A DNA stretch of 64,000 nt from Bordetella genomosp. 4 (GTDB lineage Bacteria > Pseudomonadota > Gammaproteobacteria > Burkholderiales > Burkholderiaceae_B): assembly GCF_002261185.1 (NCBI RefSeq), contig NZ_NEVQ01000019.1, positions 123,312-187,311 of the forward strand. Reading direction: 5' to 3'. Every line of letters starts with the position of its first letter. Position 1 is the stretch's first letter. The notes beneath the pieces are model-generated. The model was not told the DNA's origin, made no database searches, and saw nothing but the letters and a program-made list of their open reading frames with translations. The position numbers and the translations under genes are program-made. Below, in pieces: positions 1 through 9,224 of the stretch.

Positions 1-624
1 AATACGCTCGTGGACCGCTTCAAAAGTCATGAGCGAACCGTCGACCTTGCGCCCGGTACGCACGATATGAAAACCATGGCGCGTCTGCACCAGACGATTC
101 AACAAGGTATGCGCCGGCATGGCGAACACCGTTTCTTCGAACTCGGGCAAGGTCTCGCCGCGTCCGATATCCCCCAGCCGCCCTCCTTCTTGAGCGGACA
201 GGCAATTCGAATACTGCCGCGCGTAATCTGCGAAGGCGTCTGGCGGCGCTCGATGCAACTCCTGCAACACCTCGCCCGCGCGGGCGCGCAGGCGCTGTGG
301 ATCCACGCGCGGCGTGAGTTGGAACAGGATGTGCCACACCTCGACCAGCGCACCGCTGACGAAGCGATCCGCATTCTGCTCATAGTAGCGGCGGCAACTG
401 GCCTCGTCCGCGACGGGCGTTTTTACCTCGGCGGCCAATACTGCCTGTATCGCGGCATCGTCACCGTCCTGCGCCAATCCCAATTCCCGAGCGCGCTGCA
501 ACAGCAACTCGCGGAAGACCAGCTCATGGCCTGCGCGCTGCACCGGATCAGCGTCGTTCTGATGCCGCGCCACTTCTGCCTGTATCTGGGCATCGCTGAT
601 AGAAACGCCGTTCACGACGATCAT
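1..624 (-). CDS. PpiC-type (parvulin) peptidyl-prolyl isomerase, 3' end cut by window edge
   Basis: Reading the minus strand from the ATG at 622-624 gives 208 codons with no stop before the window edge, so the C-terminus is missing. The N-terminal half (about residues 1-90) is helical, in the style of NifM/SurA chaperone regions. Residues about 94-197 look like a rotamase domain: EVWHILFQL, then GGRLGDIGRGETLPEFEETV, then TRHGFHIVRT. It starts 12 bases after the narI stop and is the fifth gene of the nitrate reductase operon. By family knowledge it would catalyse cis-trans prolyl isomerisation. A role in folding or maturation of the Nar complex is inferred from position only. There is no obvious signal peptide, so it is probably cytoplasmic. 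Confidence 0.85.
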   Translation of the reverse strand, partial: MIVVNGVSISDAQIQAEVARHQNDADPVQRAGHELVFRELLLQRARELGLAQDGDDAAIQAVLAAEVKTPVADEASCRRYYEQNADRFVSGALVEVWHILFQLTPRVDPQRLRARAGEVLQELHRAPPDAFADYARQYSNCLSAQEGGRLGDIGRGETLPEFEETVFAMPAHTLLNRLVQTRHGFHIVRTGRKVDGSLMTFEAVHERI

Positions 625-636
625 GTTTTCTTCCTC

Positions 637-1323
637 TTAACGCGAACGCACGAGCTGCCATGCGCGGGTCAGATATCCCACTGATGCAAAACCGCTCCAG
701 ACGTGCACCAAACGTGTGAACGGAAAGATCAGGAACAAGGTCATGCCCAGCACCATATGCACCTGATACACCCATGGCACGCCCACCATCACCTCGGCAG
801 CCCCGGCACGAAAGGTCACGATCCGCTGTGCCCAATCGCCCAGCAACAACATCAAGGATCCATCCTTGTGCTCGGCCGAGGTCAAAATGGACAACAGTCC
901 CAGCGACAGTACGATCAAGATCCAGATGAGCGTCACCCAATCTGAAACGCGCGAGGTCGCTCTCAAGCGCGGCTCGGACATCCTTCTATAGATCAAAATC
1001 AACAAGCCGGCCAGGCAGATCAGCCCCAGAATGGCCCCGACGACGACGGCCATCAGTTGTTTCAGTTCGGTGGAAAGACCCAATGCGTGATATACCGCGG
1101 GCGGCGTCAACAATCCGAACAGATGCGTAAAGAACAGGGACAGGATGCCGATGTGAAACAGGTTGCTGCCCCAACGCAACGCGCCTCGTTTCAACAATTG
1201 GCTGGAATCGCTCTTCCACGTGTACTGGTCACGCTCGAACCGAGCCAGGCTGCCAAACAAAAAGATGGCCAGCGCAATATAGGGGTACACCGCAAAAAAG
1301 AAATGATGCAGATAGGCAGACAT
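637..1323 (-). CDS. narI: Respiratory nitrate reductase gamma subunit (cytochrome b)
   Basis: The 228-residue integral membrane protein oxidises quinol and passes electrons through two b hemes to NarH. Five hydrophobic segments are visible. The candidate heme ligands His57 and His67 (FHIGILSLFFTH) and His189 and His207 (YQVHM and RLVHVW) fall one or two residues from the E. coli NarI ligands. Length matches the family (about 225 residues). It starts 10 bases after the narJ stop and precedes the PpiC gene by 12 bases, so it is clearly co-transcribed. Identification is firm. Confidence 0.97.
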   Translation of the reverse strand: MSAYLHHFFFAVYPYIALAIFLFGSLARFERDQYTWKSDSSQLLKRGALRWGSNLFHIGILSLFFTHLFGLLTPPAVYHALGLSTELKQLMAVVVGAILGLICLAGLLILIYRRMSEPRLRATSRVSDWVTLIWILIVLSLGLLSILTSAEHKDGSLMLLLGDWAQRIVTFRAGAAEVMVGVPWVYQVHMVLGMTLFLIFPFTRLVHVWSGFASVGYLTRAWQLVRSR

Positions 1324-1333
1324 GCGGGTCTCC

Positions 1334-2047
1334 TTATGACGAAGCAGAACCGGACACAGCCCGTGCGCGCCGAGGGTCCGTTTCGTAAAAATGCACGGGC
1401 TGTGCCGTTTGCGTACGCGCCCGCAGCGCGGGCTCGGAACCGTCAGCGTCCGGCCCGAACGTGATCATGGACTCATCCAGTTCCTCTGGCGCGGGGTCTG
1501 GCAAGGGCTGCGGCACAGCAGAGGTCAGCGCGCGCAATACGGTGAACACCGCTGCATAGGGGCTGCCGTACTGCGTCAGCTTGTCGCCGATGCGCACCAG
1601 CACATGAATCGCATCCCCCAGCAATGCGGAGGCTTTCTCGGCAGGGATCTGCCCGAGAAACTCCAGGAACAGCGGCACATAATCCGGCAATTCCGAGGTC
1701 TCCAATATCAATCCATGGCGCAAATACTCATCACGCAAATCGACCATCGCCTGCCCGCGATCGCGCGATTGACCGTGAATGTGTTCAAACAAATGCAGGG
1801 AGTGAGCAGGCCTCCGGTCAAACGTCGACACATATTGTTCCTGCAGATCGATCAAATCGTCCGCGCTGCTCAACATATCAAACAAAGGCGTCAACTGCTG
1901 GCGCTGCCACGCTGTCACACTGGTCTGCAGTTCAGGCACGGCAGCCAACAACGCCTGATCGGGGTACGCCAACAACGCCGACAGTACGCGATACACCGAT
2001 ACTGGCGGCGCCGATGATTCGCGCCCCTGGATATGCTCGATGGTCAT
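1334..2047 (-). CDS. narJ: Nitrate reductase molybdenum cofactor assembly chaperone
   Basis: This 237-residue cytoplasmic chaperone of the NarJ/TorD family is not part of the mature enzyme. Known members bind the N-terminus of apo-NarG and help insert the molybdenum cofactor and Fe-S cluster before membrane attachment. The N-terminal half holds family signatures such as LLAYPD and the stretch LHLFEHIHGQSRDRGQAMVD (about residues 83-102). The C-terminal 50 residues are acidic and probably disordered. It lies 8 bases downstream of narH and 10 bases upstream of narI, the standard GHJI order. Confidence 0.95.
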   Translation of the reverse strand: MTIEHIQGRESSAPPVSVYRVLSALLAYPDQALLAAVPELQTSVTAWQRQQLTPLFDMLSSADDLIDLQEQYVSTFDRRPAHSLHLFEHIHGQSRDRGQAMVDLRDEYLRHGLILETSELPDYVPLFLEFLGQIPAEKASALLGDAIHVLVRIGDKLTQYGSPYAAVFTVLRALTSAVPQPLPDPAPEELDESMITFGPDADGSEPALRARTQTAQPVHFYETDPRRARAVSGSASS

Positions 2048-2055
2048 GACGGCTC

Positions 2056-3606
2056 CTATCCCGATACCTTGTCGCGCTGCACTTCCATGAACACCATTTT
2101 CTGTGCATCACCGCGCGGCTTGCTGCCAAACAGACTGCCCTCGGACACGCCATCCGAACAGCCATTGCCGAACGAAAATCCACAGCCGCCCCGCATGTCA
2201 AAGGCGTTTTCTGCATACTCGCGATGCGAGGTGGGAATCACGAACCGGTCTTCATAATTGGCAATGGCCAGATAGCGATACATCTCTTCGATCTCGTGCG
2301 TACTGAGACCTACCTGCTGCAAGATATCGATACGCTCCTGACCGTCGACCGTACGCGCTCGCATGAAAGCCCGCATCGCCAGCAGACGTTCCAGCGCGAG
2401 AGCCACCGGCACCTCGTCACCCGCGGTCAACATATTGGCCAGATAACGCAAGGGAATACGCAGCGATTTCACATCGGGGATATCACCGAACGCCCCGATG
2501 TGGCCGCTATTGGCCGCCGCCTGAATTGGCGACAAGGGCGGCACGTACCACACCATCGGCAGCGTGCGGTATTCCGGGTGCAGAGGGAATGCGATGCGCC
2601 ATTGCACCGCCATTTTGTAGGTAGGCGAATGCCGTGCCGCATCCAGCCACCCCTGAGGCACGCCATCGGCCAGGGCTTGCGCAATCACTGCGGGATCTTC
2701 GGGATCCAAAAACACGCTGAGTTGAGCCTCGTAGAGGTCTTTCTCGTCTTCGGTGGCAGCGGCTTGCTCGATACGGTCGGCGTCATACAGCAGCACGCCC
2801 AGATAGCGTATGCGCCCCACACAGGTCTCCGAACAGACTGTAGGCTGGCCTGCCTCGATGCGCGGATAGCAGAAGATGCACTTCTCGGCCTTGCCGCTTT
2901 GCCAGTTGTAGTAGATCTTTTTGTAAGGACAGCCCGACACGCACATGCGCCAGCCGCGGCATTTGTCCTGATCGACCAGCACGATACCGTCCTCTTCGCG
3001 CTTGTAGATCGAGCCCGACGGGCAGCTGGCCACGCAGCTCGGGTTCAGGCAGTGCTCGCACAAGCGAGGCAAATACATCATGAAGGTATTTTCAAACTGG
3101 CCGTAAATATCCTTCTGCACGTCTTCAAAATTGACGTCCTGCGACCGTTTGGCAAACTCGCCGCCCAGGATCTCCTCCCAGTTCGGCCCCCACTCGATCT
3201 TTTCCATGCGCTGCCCGGTGATCAACGACCGAGGGCGCGCGGTGGGTGCCGCCCGCAGCTCGGGGGCACTCTGTAGATGATCATAGTCAAAAGTAAAAGG
3301 CTCGTAATAGTCGTCGATCTCGGGCAGATTGGGGTTCGCAAAAATATGCGACAGCAAACGCAGCTTGCCTCCCTGGCGCGGCTCGATTTTTCCTGACGCC
3401 GTCCGTTTCCATCCGCCATTCCAGCGCTTCTGGTTTTCCCAATCCTTGGGGTAGCCTATGCCCGGCTTGGTCTCGACGTTGTTGAACCAGGCGTATTCCA
3501 TGCCTTCGCGTGAGGTCCACACGTTCTTGCATGTCACCGAACAGGTATGGCAGCCAATGCACTTGTCCAGATTCAGCACCATGGCGATTTGCGCGCGTAC
3601 TTTCAT
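2056..3606 (-). CDS. narH: Respiratory nitrate reductase beta subunit (Fe-S protein)
   Basis: NarH is the four-cluster iron-sulfur subunit that carries electrons from NarI hemes to NarG. The first cysteine group is Cys16, 19, 22 and 26 (CIGCHTCSVTC), identical in number to E. coli. The second and third groups follow in CEHCLNPSCVASCP and CRGWRMCVSGCP, where the Trp in place of Cys marks the [3Fe-4S] site. The last group is CIFC...CSETCVG. The reading frame is open 30 codons further upstream, into the narG end, but the start MKVRAQIAMVLNLDKC matches the family and gives 516 residues with a 16-base gap to narG. Confidence 0.97.
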   Translation of the reverse strand: MKVRAQIAMVLNLDKCIGCHTCSVTCKNVWTSREGMEYAWFNNVETKPGIGYPKDWENQKRWNGGWKRTASGKIEPRQGGKLRLLSHIFANPNLPEIDDYYEPFTFDYDHLQSAPELRAAPTARPRSLITGQRMEKIEWGPNWEEILGGEFAKRSQDVNFEDVQKDIYGQFENTFMMYLPRLCEHCLNPSCVASCPSGSIYKREEDGIVLVDQDKCRGWRMCVSGCPYKKIYYNWQSGKAEKCIFCYPRIEAGQPTVCSETCVGRIRYLGVLLYDADRIEQAAATEDEKDLYEAQLSVFLDPEDPAVIAQALADGVPQGWLDAARHSPTYKMAVQWRIAFPLHPEYRTLPMVWYVPPLSPIQAAANSGHIGAFGDIPDVKSLRIPLRYLANMLTAGDEVPVALALERLLAMRAFMRARTVDGQERIDILQQVGLSTHEIEEMYRYLAIANYEDRFVIPTSHREYAENAFDMRGGCGFSFGNGCSDGVSEGSLFGSKPRGDAQKMVFMEVQRDKVSG

Positions 3607-3622
3607 CAGCCTGCTCCAGTGC

Positions 3623-6600
3623 TCAGGCTTGAGAAGTTTCGGCACGGTCGGCATGCTCGCCTTCCAGCCAGTCGATCTTGCGCATCTTGCGCACAATCAC
3701 AAACTCATCGCGGTTCGATCCCACCGTGCCGTAGTAATTCAAACCGTACGACTGCTGTGCATACCCGCCGATCATGTGGGTGGGCTTGAGCACAATGCGC
3801 GTCACCGAGTTGTGAATACCGCCGCGTGCACCGGTGATTTCCGAGCCCGGCATGTTCACGATTTTTTCCTGGGCGTGGTACATCATGGTCATGCCCTCGG
3901 GCACCCGTTGGCTCACCACCACCCGGGCTACTAGCGCCCCGTTTTCGTTGTAGGCCTCGATCCAGTCGTTATCGACCAGGCCGGCCGTGGCGGCGTCTTT
4001 CTCTGACATCCACAGGATCGGGCCGCCACGCGACAGCGTCAACATGATCAAGTTGTCGGTGTAGGTCGAGTGGATGCCCCATTTCTGGTGCGGGGTGATG
4101 AAGTTCAGCACCACCTGTGGATGGCCATTGTCGTGACGGCCGTCCAGCATGGACGATAGGGATTTTGTATCCACCGGCGGCCGATATACGCACAAGGCCT
4201 CGCCAAAGGCGCGCATCCAGAGATGATCCTGATACAGCTGCTGGCGGCCTGTGAGCGTACGCCACGGAATCAACTCGTGCACATTGGTATAGCCCGCGGT
4301 GTAGCTGACGTGATCCGACTCTACGCCTGACCAAGTCGGCGACGAGATGATCTTGCGAGGCTGCGCTTGCAGATCGCGATAGCGTATTTTTTCATGCTCG
4401 CGAGGCAAAGCCAGATGCGTATGATCGCGGCCGGTCATCACCGACAGGGCCTTCCATGCCTTGACCGCGACCTCACCGTTGGTTTCGGGCGCCAAGGCCA
4501 GGATCGTCTCGACCGCGTCGATATCGGTATCCAGACGAGGCAGGCCTTGACTGACGCCTGCTTCTTCCACCGCATAGTTCAGCTTTGCCAGCAGATCGCA
4601 TTCGTCGCCGGCAGGCCAATTGATGCCCTTGCCCCCGACACCCAGCTTGCGCGTCAGCGGTCCCAGCGACGTAAATTGCTTATAGAGATCGGGATAGTTA
4701 CGCTCGACGATCGAGATCGACGGCATCGTCTTGCCAGGAATCATATCGGCCTGGCCTTGTTTCCAGTCTTTGACGCCAAAGGGATCGCCCAACTCCGCCG
4801 GGCTATCGTGCTGCATGGGCGTCAAGACCACGTCCTGCGACGCCGGCAATTCCGTCTGCGCAATCTGGGAAAAGGCACGAGCAATGCCTTTGTAGATTTC
4901 CCAATCGCTACGGGATTCCCAGACAGGATCCACGGCTGCGGAGAACGGATGGATGAACGGGTGCATATCCGAGGTGTTGAGATCGTTCTTCTCGTACCAC
5001 GTCGCCGTAGGCAGCACCACGTCGGAATACACACAGGTCGTGGACATGCGAAAATCCAGCGTGACCAGCAAATCCAGTTTGCCGCGCGGCGCCTCGTCAT
5101 GCCAAGCGACCTCTTGCGGCTTGTCGCCGCCGGTCTCGCCCAGATCCTTGCCCTGCACGCCATGCTCTGTCCCGAGCAAGTGCTTGAGAAAATACTCGTG
5201 GCCCTTGCCTGACGAGCCTAGCAAATTGGATCGCCACAAGAACATATTGCGCGGATAGTTATCGGGATGATCGGGATCCTCGCAAGACAGCTTTAGACGT
5301 CCATCGCGCAATGCCTGCACGACATAATCGGCAGGCGATTGCCCCGCCTCTCGCGCATCGCGTGCCACCTGCAGCGGATTGGTCTGCAACTGCGGCGCCG
5401 ATGGCAGCCATCCCATGCGTTCGGCGCGCACATTGAAATCGATCAACTCGCCCTGAAAAGCCTCAGCCTCGGCCAATGGCGACAGAATTTCAGAAACCTT
5501 CAGTTTTTCATAACGCCATTGATCCGTGTGCGCATAGAAAAACGACGTGCCATTCATATGACGCGGCGGACGGCACCAGTCCAGGCCGAAGGCCAAGGTC
5601 GTCCAGCCCGTCTGCGGCCGCAACTTTTCTTGGCCTACATAATGACACCACCCGCCGCCCGATTTGCCCACACAGCCGCACATCACGACTAAATTGATGA
5701 TGCCGCGATACGCCATGTCCATGTGATACCAGTGATTCAGGCCGGCTCCCAGGATCACCATCGACTTGCCCTGCGTCTTGTCCGCCGTCTCGGCAAACTG
5801 GCGCGCCACCGTAATGACGTCTTCACGTTTGACGCCGGTGATACGTTCTTGCCACGCAGGGGTATACGGCACGTCATCGTCGTACGAGCTCGCAACGTTC
5901 GCGCCCCCCAGACCTCGATCCAGTCCGTAATTGGCCATCAATAGGTCGTACACCGTCACGGCCAACACCTCGCCCTCGACGGTCTGGACTCGCCGCACGG
6001 CCATGTTGCGTTCCAACACTTCGGGATGATCCGTGCCCTGGAAATAATCGTGCTGACGCCCGCCAAAATACGGAAACGCCACCGGCACCACCTCGTCATG
6101 GCTGCCCACCAGCGACAGACGCAGCGTCAGCGGATTACCGTCCGCATCCTTGGCGTCCAGATTCCATTTGCCCAGGTCGCCGCCTTCTTTCTGTCCCCAA
6201 CGAAAACCTATCGACCCATTCGGCGCGACCAGGTCGCCCGTAGCGTCATTGCAGGCTACGGTTTTCCATTCGGGATTATTGGTCTGCCCCAGACCATCTG
6301 CAAAATCCGAGGCGCGCAACATACGCTCGGGCACATAGCGCGTACCTTGGCGCACCAGTCGCACCAGGAACGGCATATCGGAATACTGCCTGCAGTACTC
6401 GCGGAAATACTCGCTCTTTCCCTCGAGGTGAAACTCTTTGAGAATCACATGCCCCATGGCCAGCGCCAGTGCGGCGTCGGTCCCCTGCTTGGGATGCAGC
6501 CACACATCGCCGAATTTCGCGCCCTCGGCATAGTCGGGGAAAATCGACACGATCTTTGCGCCGCGGTATCGCGCCTCGACCATGAAATGCGCATCCGGCG

Positions 6601-7381
6601 TGCGCGTCTGGGGCACATTCGAACCCCACATCATGATGAAGCTGGAGTTATACCAATCCGCGGATTCGGCCACGTCTGTTTGCTCGCCCCAGGTCTGGGG
6701 GCTGGCGGGAGGCAGATCGCAATACCAATCGTAGAAACTCAGAATCGTGCCGCCCAGCATCGATAGATATCGACTGCCCGCAGAAAACGACACCATCGAC
6801 ATGGCGGGGATAGGCGAAAACCCGATGATGCGATCCGGCCCATAACGCTTGATCGTGTAGACGTTGGCTGCCGCAACCAACTCGTTGACCTCGTCCCAGG
6901 TGGCCCGGACAAAGCCTCCCAACCCGCGCACGCGCTTGTAATCATCCGCGAGGCCTGGTGTCGTACAGATATGCTCCCACGCCGCCAAGGGCGCCATCGT
7001 CTTGCGGGCCTCGCGCCACAGCCGGGCCAGGCGCCCGCGCAACATGGGATATTTGATGCGGTTCGCGCTATACAGATACCAGGAATAGGATGCACCGCGA
7101 GAACAACCGCGCGGTTCATGGTTCGGCATGTCGGCACGGGTACGGGGATAGTCCGTCTGCTGGGTTTCCCACGTCACGATGCCGCCCTTGACGTAGATCT
7201 TCCACGAACAGGAGCCCGTGCAATTCACGCCATGCGTCGAGCGTACGATCTTGTCATGCTGCCAGCGATCCCGATAGGCTTTTTCCCAGCCGCGGTCTTC
7301 GTGGACCACAGCGCCGTGGCCGTCCGAAAAGGACTCTTTGGCGCGCGTAAAGTATTTGAGGCGATCGACGAAATAGCTCAC
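3623..7381 (-). CDS. narG: Respiratory nitrate reductase alpha subunit (molybdenum catalytic subunit)
   Basis: This is the 1252-residue catalytic subunit that reduces nitrate to nitrite at a bis-MGD molybdenum centre, on the cytoplasmic side and held to the membrane by NarI. The FS0 [4Fe-4S] ligands are His50, Cys54, Cys58 and Cys93, and the Mo-ligating aspartate is Asp222 in YDWYCDLPPASPQTW, the same number as in E. coli NarG. There is no Tat signal, as expected of NarG. It is the first gene of narGHJI-ppiC. No nitrate transporter (narK) lies directly upstream. The 395-base upstream region carries an FNR-type box. Confidence 0.98.
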   Translation of the reverse strand: MSYFVDRLKYFTRAKESFSDGHGAVVHEDRGWEKAYRDRWQHDKIVRSTHGVNCTGSCSWKIYVKGGIVTWETQQTDYPRTRADMPNHEPRGCSRGASYSWYLYSANRIKYPMLRGRLARLWREARKTMAPLAAWEHICTTPGLADDYKRVRGLGGFVRATWDEVNELVAAANVYTIKRYGPDRIIGFSPIPAMSMVSFSAGSRYLSMLGGTILSFYDWYCDLPPASPQTWGEQTDVAESADWYNSSFIMMWGSNVPQTRTPDAHFMVEARYRGAKIVSIFPDYAEGAKFGDVWLHPKQGTDAALALAMGHVILKEFHLEGKSEYFREYCRQYSDMPFLVRLVRQGTRYVPERMLRASDFADGLGQTNNPEWKTVACNDATGDLVAPNGSIGFRWGQKEGGDLGKWNLDAKDADGNPLTLRLSLVGSHDEVVPVAFPYFGGRQHDYFQGTDHPEVLERNMAVRRVQTVEGEVLAVTVYDLLMANYGLDRGLGGANVASSYDDDVPYTPAWQERITGVKREDVITVARQFAETADKTQGKSMVILGAGLNHWYHMDMAYRGIINLVVMCGCVGKSGGGWCHYVGQEKLRPQTGWTTLAFGLDWCRPPRHMNGTSFFYAHTDQWRYEKLKVSEILSPLAEAEAFQGELIDFNVRAERMGWLPSAPQLQTNPLQVARDAREAGQSPADYVVQALRDGRLKLSCEDPDHPDNYPRNMFLWRSNLLGSSGKGHEYFLKHLLGTEHGVQGKDLGETGGDKPQEVAWHDEAPRGKLDLLVTLDFRMSTTCVYSDVVLPTATWYEKNDLNTSDMHPFIHPFSAAVDPVWESRSDWEIYKGIARAFSQIAQTELPASQDVVLTPMQHDSPAELGDPFGVKDWKQGQADMIPGKTMPSISIVERNYPDLYKQFTSLGPLTRKLGVGGKGINWPAGDECDLLAKLNYAVEEAGVSQGLPRLDTDIDAVETILALAPETNGEVAVKAWKALSVMTGRDHTHLALPREHEKIRYRDLQAQPRKIISSPTWSGVESDHVSYTAGYTNVHELIPWRTLTGRQQLYQDHLWMRAFGEALCVYRPPVDTKSLSSMLDGRHDNGHPQVVLNFITPHQKWGIHSTYTDNLIMLTLSRGGPILWMSEKDAATAGLVDNDWIEAYNENGALVARVVVSQRVPEGMTMMYHAQEKIVNMPGSEITGARGGIHNSVTRIVLKPTHMIGGYAQQSYGLNYYGTVGSNRDEFVIVRKMRKIDWLEGEHADRAETSQA

Positions 7382-7556
7382 TGGCAGGCTCCTGGCGTTA
7401 TTGGGATAGCAACAACATGCTCAGAAGCTAGGGTGGCGGCCGAACGCGTCTGCACGAGAGAAATGCCATCGAAACTTCCTTATCGACGATCAAGCTGCAT
7501 GCAAAACGTTACTACCGTACTGTTTACGATAAATGACGTCAAGATTCGAAATATTT

Positions 7557-7575
7557 AATAAGAATCATCATTATT
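7557..7575. promoter_or_regulatory. Candidate Fur box upstream of narG / 7777 gene
   Basis: The 19 bases AATAAGAATCATCATTATT match the GATAATGATAATCATTATC Fur consensus at 14 of 19 positions. The site lies in the 395-base divergent region between narG (start 7381) and the membrane protein at 7777. Fur would repress under iron sufficiency. Which of the two genes it serves cannot be settled from position. Confidence 0.5.
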
Positions 7576-7654
7576 TGCCGAATTATCGCTTTCTGGGCAA
7601 CGAGCTACGATAAAGCCCGGCCCGGCTTGATTCCGGTATTGGCCATTGAAAAGA

Positions 7655-7668
7655 TTGATAAAGATCAA
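7655..7668. promoter_or_regulatory. FNR/ANR-type box (perfect TTGAT-N4-ATCAA)
   Basis: TTGATAAAGATCAA is a perfect FNR consensus palindrome. FNR-family activators bind it under oxygen limitation, usually centred near -41.5. In the narG direction a start would fall near 7620, giving a leader of about 240 bases. In the other direction the -10-like CCTAAC at 7694-7699 would give a start near 7706 for the 7777 gene. Anaerobic control of narG is the expected role. The rest of 7382-7776 holds no gene that I can see. Confidence 0.75.
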
Positions 7669-7776
7669 GCGCGCGGCATTTAATGCGCGGCGGCCCTAAC
7701 ATTCCGATCAAAAAAGATACAGCCTGGCGCAGTGAGGGCTTGCTAAGCTTCCGGCTCCGCAGAGCGAGGAACCGGC

Positions 7777-9084
7777 ATGCAAGGGATCACCGCACCGTTT
7801 GCACTGACCTTTCGCCTATGGCGGCGCTTTTGGCCGCAATTGGTCGCCCTGGTACTGATCGGCAGCCTGGCTCACGCGCTCCTGCTGCGCTTGGCGGTCC
7901 ATACCGGATTCGCAAACCATATGGCCGGCCTGGCGGTGTTGACGCTCGTGGCCCTGGCCCAATTGGTAGTCACCGTGACGATGTTCCAGGTGTTGCTGCC
8001 CGGCCTGCCTGCGATACGAGCCGCCCAGGACGCAGCGCGTGGCGATGCCGAGCCAGACCCGAACTCACGCCGATTTCTGTCCGCCGTGTCCGTGGCCTTG
8101 CTGCCCTTTTTTGCCTACTACGCCGCCTGGGGATTCCTGGGCGATACCGTGAGGCAATACTCTCGTCTCGCGCTCAGCCTGGACCCGATGGGACAACACG
8201 GCATGATTCTGGATGCCCTGGATTCGCGCTGGCTATTGATTTCGGTCGCCATCTCGTGGCTGGTGCGCAAGCTGGCACTGCGATGTCAGAAAGCGACGGG
8301 ACGCCCCTTCTGGCAGATCGTCGTGGTGATCTGTGAGACGAACTGGATCCTGGTCGGCCTGTATGTCATCAGCCGCTGGAAAGACCAGCTCTGGGCCTGG
8401 ATTGCGACCCATTCCGTGTGGGAAAACCTGCTGTCCTTCCTGAACGTATTGCTCACGCCGATTGCCACCGCCTGGGCGGCAGCCGCAGATAACGGCCCGC
8501 CCATTCCTGTCGAAGAACTGGGCAATACCCCAGGGAAAATGCTGGTGAGCTTGTTTTTCTATGCCTTGCTACCGGCGGTCTGGTTAGTGATGACCGCCTT
8601 GGTTTACGGCTATGACGTGCGCAATGATCAAGAGCTGCTGCGATCCCATCGCCGCATCGAACGTTTCGGCGAACGCTATCAGGCCATTCCGAAATTCTTG
8701 CGGGATTTCCTCGCGCACTTCATCGGCGGATACCGGTCGCGTTATCTGCCGGTCGCCAATAGCGTGCGGCTGACATTGAATGCCGGCGTGCTGCTGCTGA
8801 TCACCTTGATTGTGGGCTATCGCCTGATTGACTGGTGCAGCGCTCAGTTATGGATCATCGGCGGCCGCCTGATCGGGCCGCTGGATATCGACTCGGCGCA
8901 GGTCGCTGCCCAGGGCTTATCCTTGTTGCTTGGCAGCCCGTTTCGGGATTCGTCCACAGGCATTTTGATCGAACCGTTGCGGATATGTTTTCTGGTGGCG
9001 ATTCTGGAAACAGCGTTTGCCCAACCTCTGCGACGCAACGCATCCCCCGCATCGCCTTCGTCTCCTGCCGGACAAGCTGCCTGA
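7777..9084 (+). CDS. Polytopic inner-membrane protein of unknown function
   Basis: I do not recognise this 435-residue protein. It shows about eight or nine hydrophobic segments, roughly at residues 18-38, 48-72, 104-122, 148-165, 178-197, 217-233, 255-280, 331-350 and 399-415. A charged loop of about 50 residues (about 280-330) follows the GYDVRN stretch. No transporter, kinase or enzyme signature is visible. It is divergent from narG and followed 140 bases later by the TonB receptor on the same strand, with a Fur box between. A link to siderophore handling or to the three anchored proteins at 11333-13157 is only an inference from neighbourhood. The ATG at 7777 follows GAGGAACCGGC, which gives a fair ribosome site. 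Confidence 0.7.
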   Translation: MQGITAPFALTFRLWRRFWPQLVALVLIGSLAHALLLRLAVHTGFANHMAGLAVLTLVALAQLVVTVTMFQVLLPGLPAIRAAQDAARGDAEPDPNSRRFLSAVSVALLPFFAYYAAWGFLGDTVRQYSRLALSLDPMGQHGMILDALDSRWLLISVAISWLVRKLALRCQKATGRPFWQIVVVICETNWILVGLYVISRWKDQLWAWIATHSVWENLLSFLNVLLTPIATAWAAAADNGPPIPVEELGNTPGKMLVSLFFYALLPAVWLVMTALVYGYDVRNDQELLRSHRRIERFGERYQAIPKFLRDFLAHFIGGYRSRYLPVANSVRLTLNAGVLLLITLIVGYRLIDWCSAQLWIIGGRLIGPLDIDSAQVAAQGLSLLLGSPFRDSSTGILIEPLRICFLVAILETAFAQPLRRNASPASPSSPAGQAA

Positions 9085-9164
9085 TTGCTTTTGGCAATCC
9101 CCCGAGGGTCTGTCGCCAGGGGTCTCCTCTTGTCTTGAAAACAACAACTCGAAAAAACATGAAT

Positions 9165-9183
9165 GGAAATGAGAATCATAATT
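9165..9183 (+). promoter_or_regulatory. Candidate Fur box upstream of TonB receptor
   Basis: The 19 bases from 9165 contain the core TGAGAATCATAAT and match the Fur consensus at 14 of 19 positions. The site sits 42 bases before the receptor start codon, where Fur would block the promoter under iron sufficiency. This fits the usual regulation of siderophore receptors. Confidence 0.65.
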
Positions 9184-9224
9184 AGATAATATCCAAGCCG
9201 GTCGTCTATCTAAGAAGAATTCTC

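Noticed and set aside
10..684. Plus-strand open frame of 224 codons
   Set aside because: It is the complement of a PpiC-type gene on the minus strand, which shows a real rotamase domain.
7683..8336. Plus-strand frame of 217 codons upstream of and inside the 7777 gene
   Set aside because: Arg/Pro-rich composition without domains; it overlaps the hydrophobic 7777 gene in another phase.
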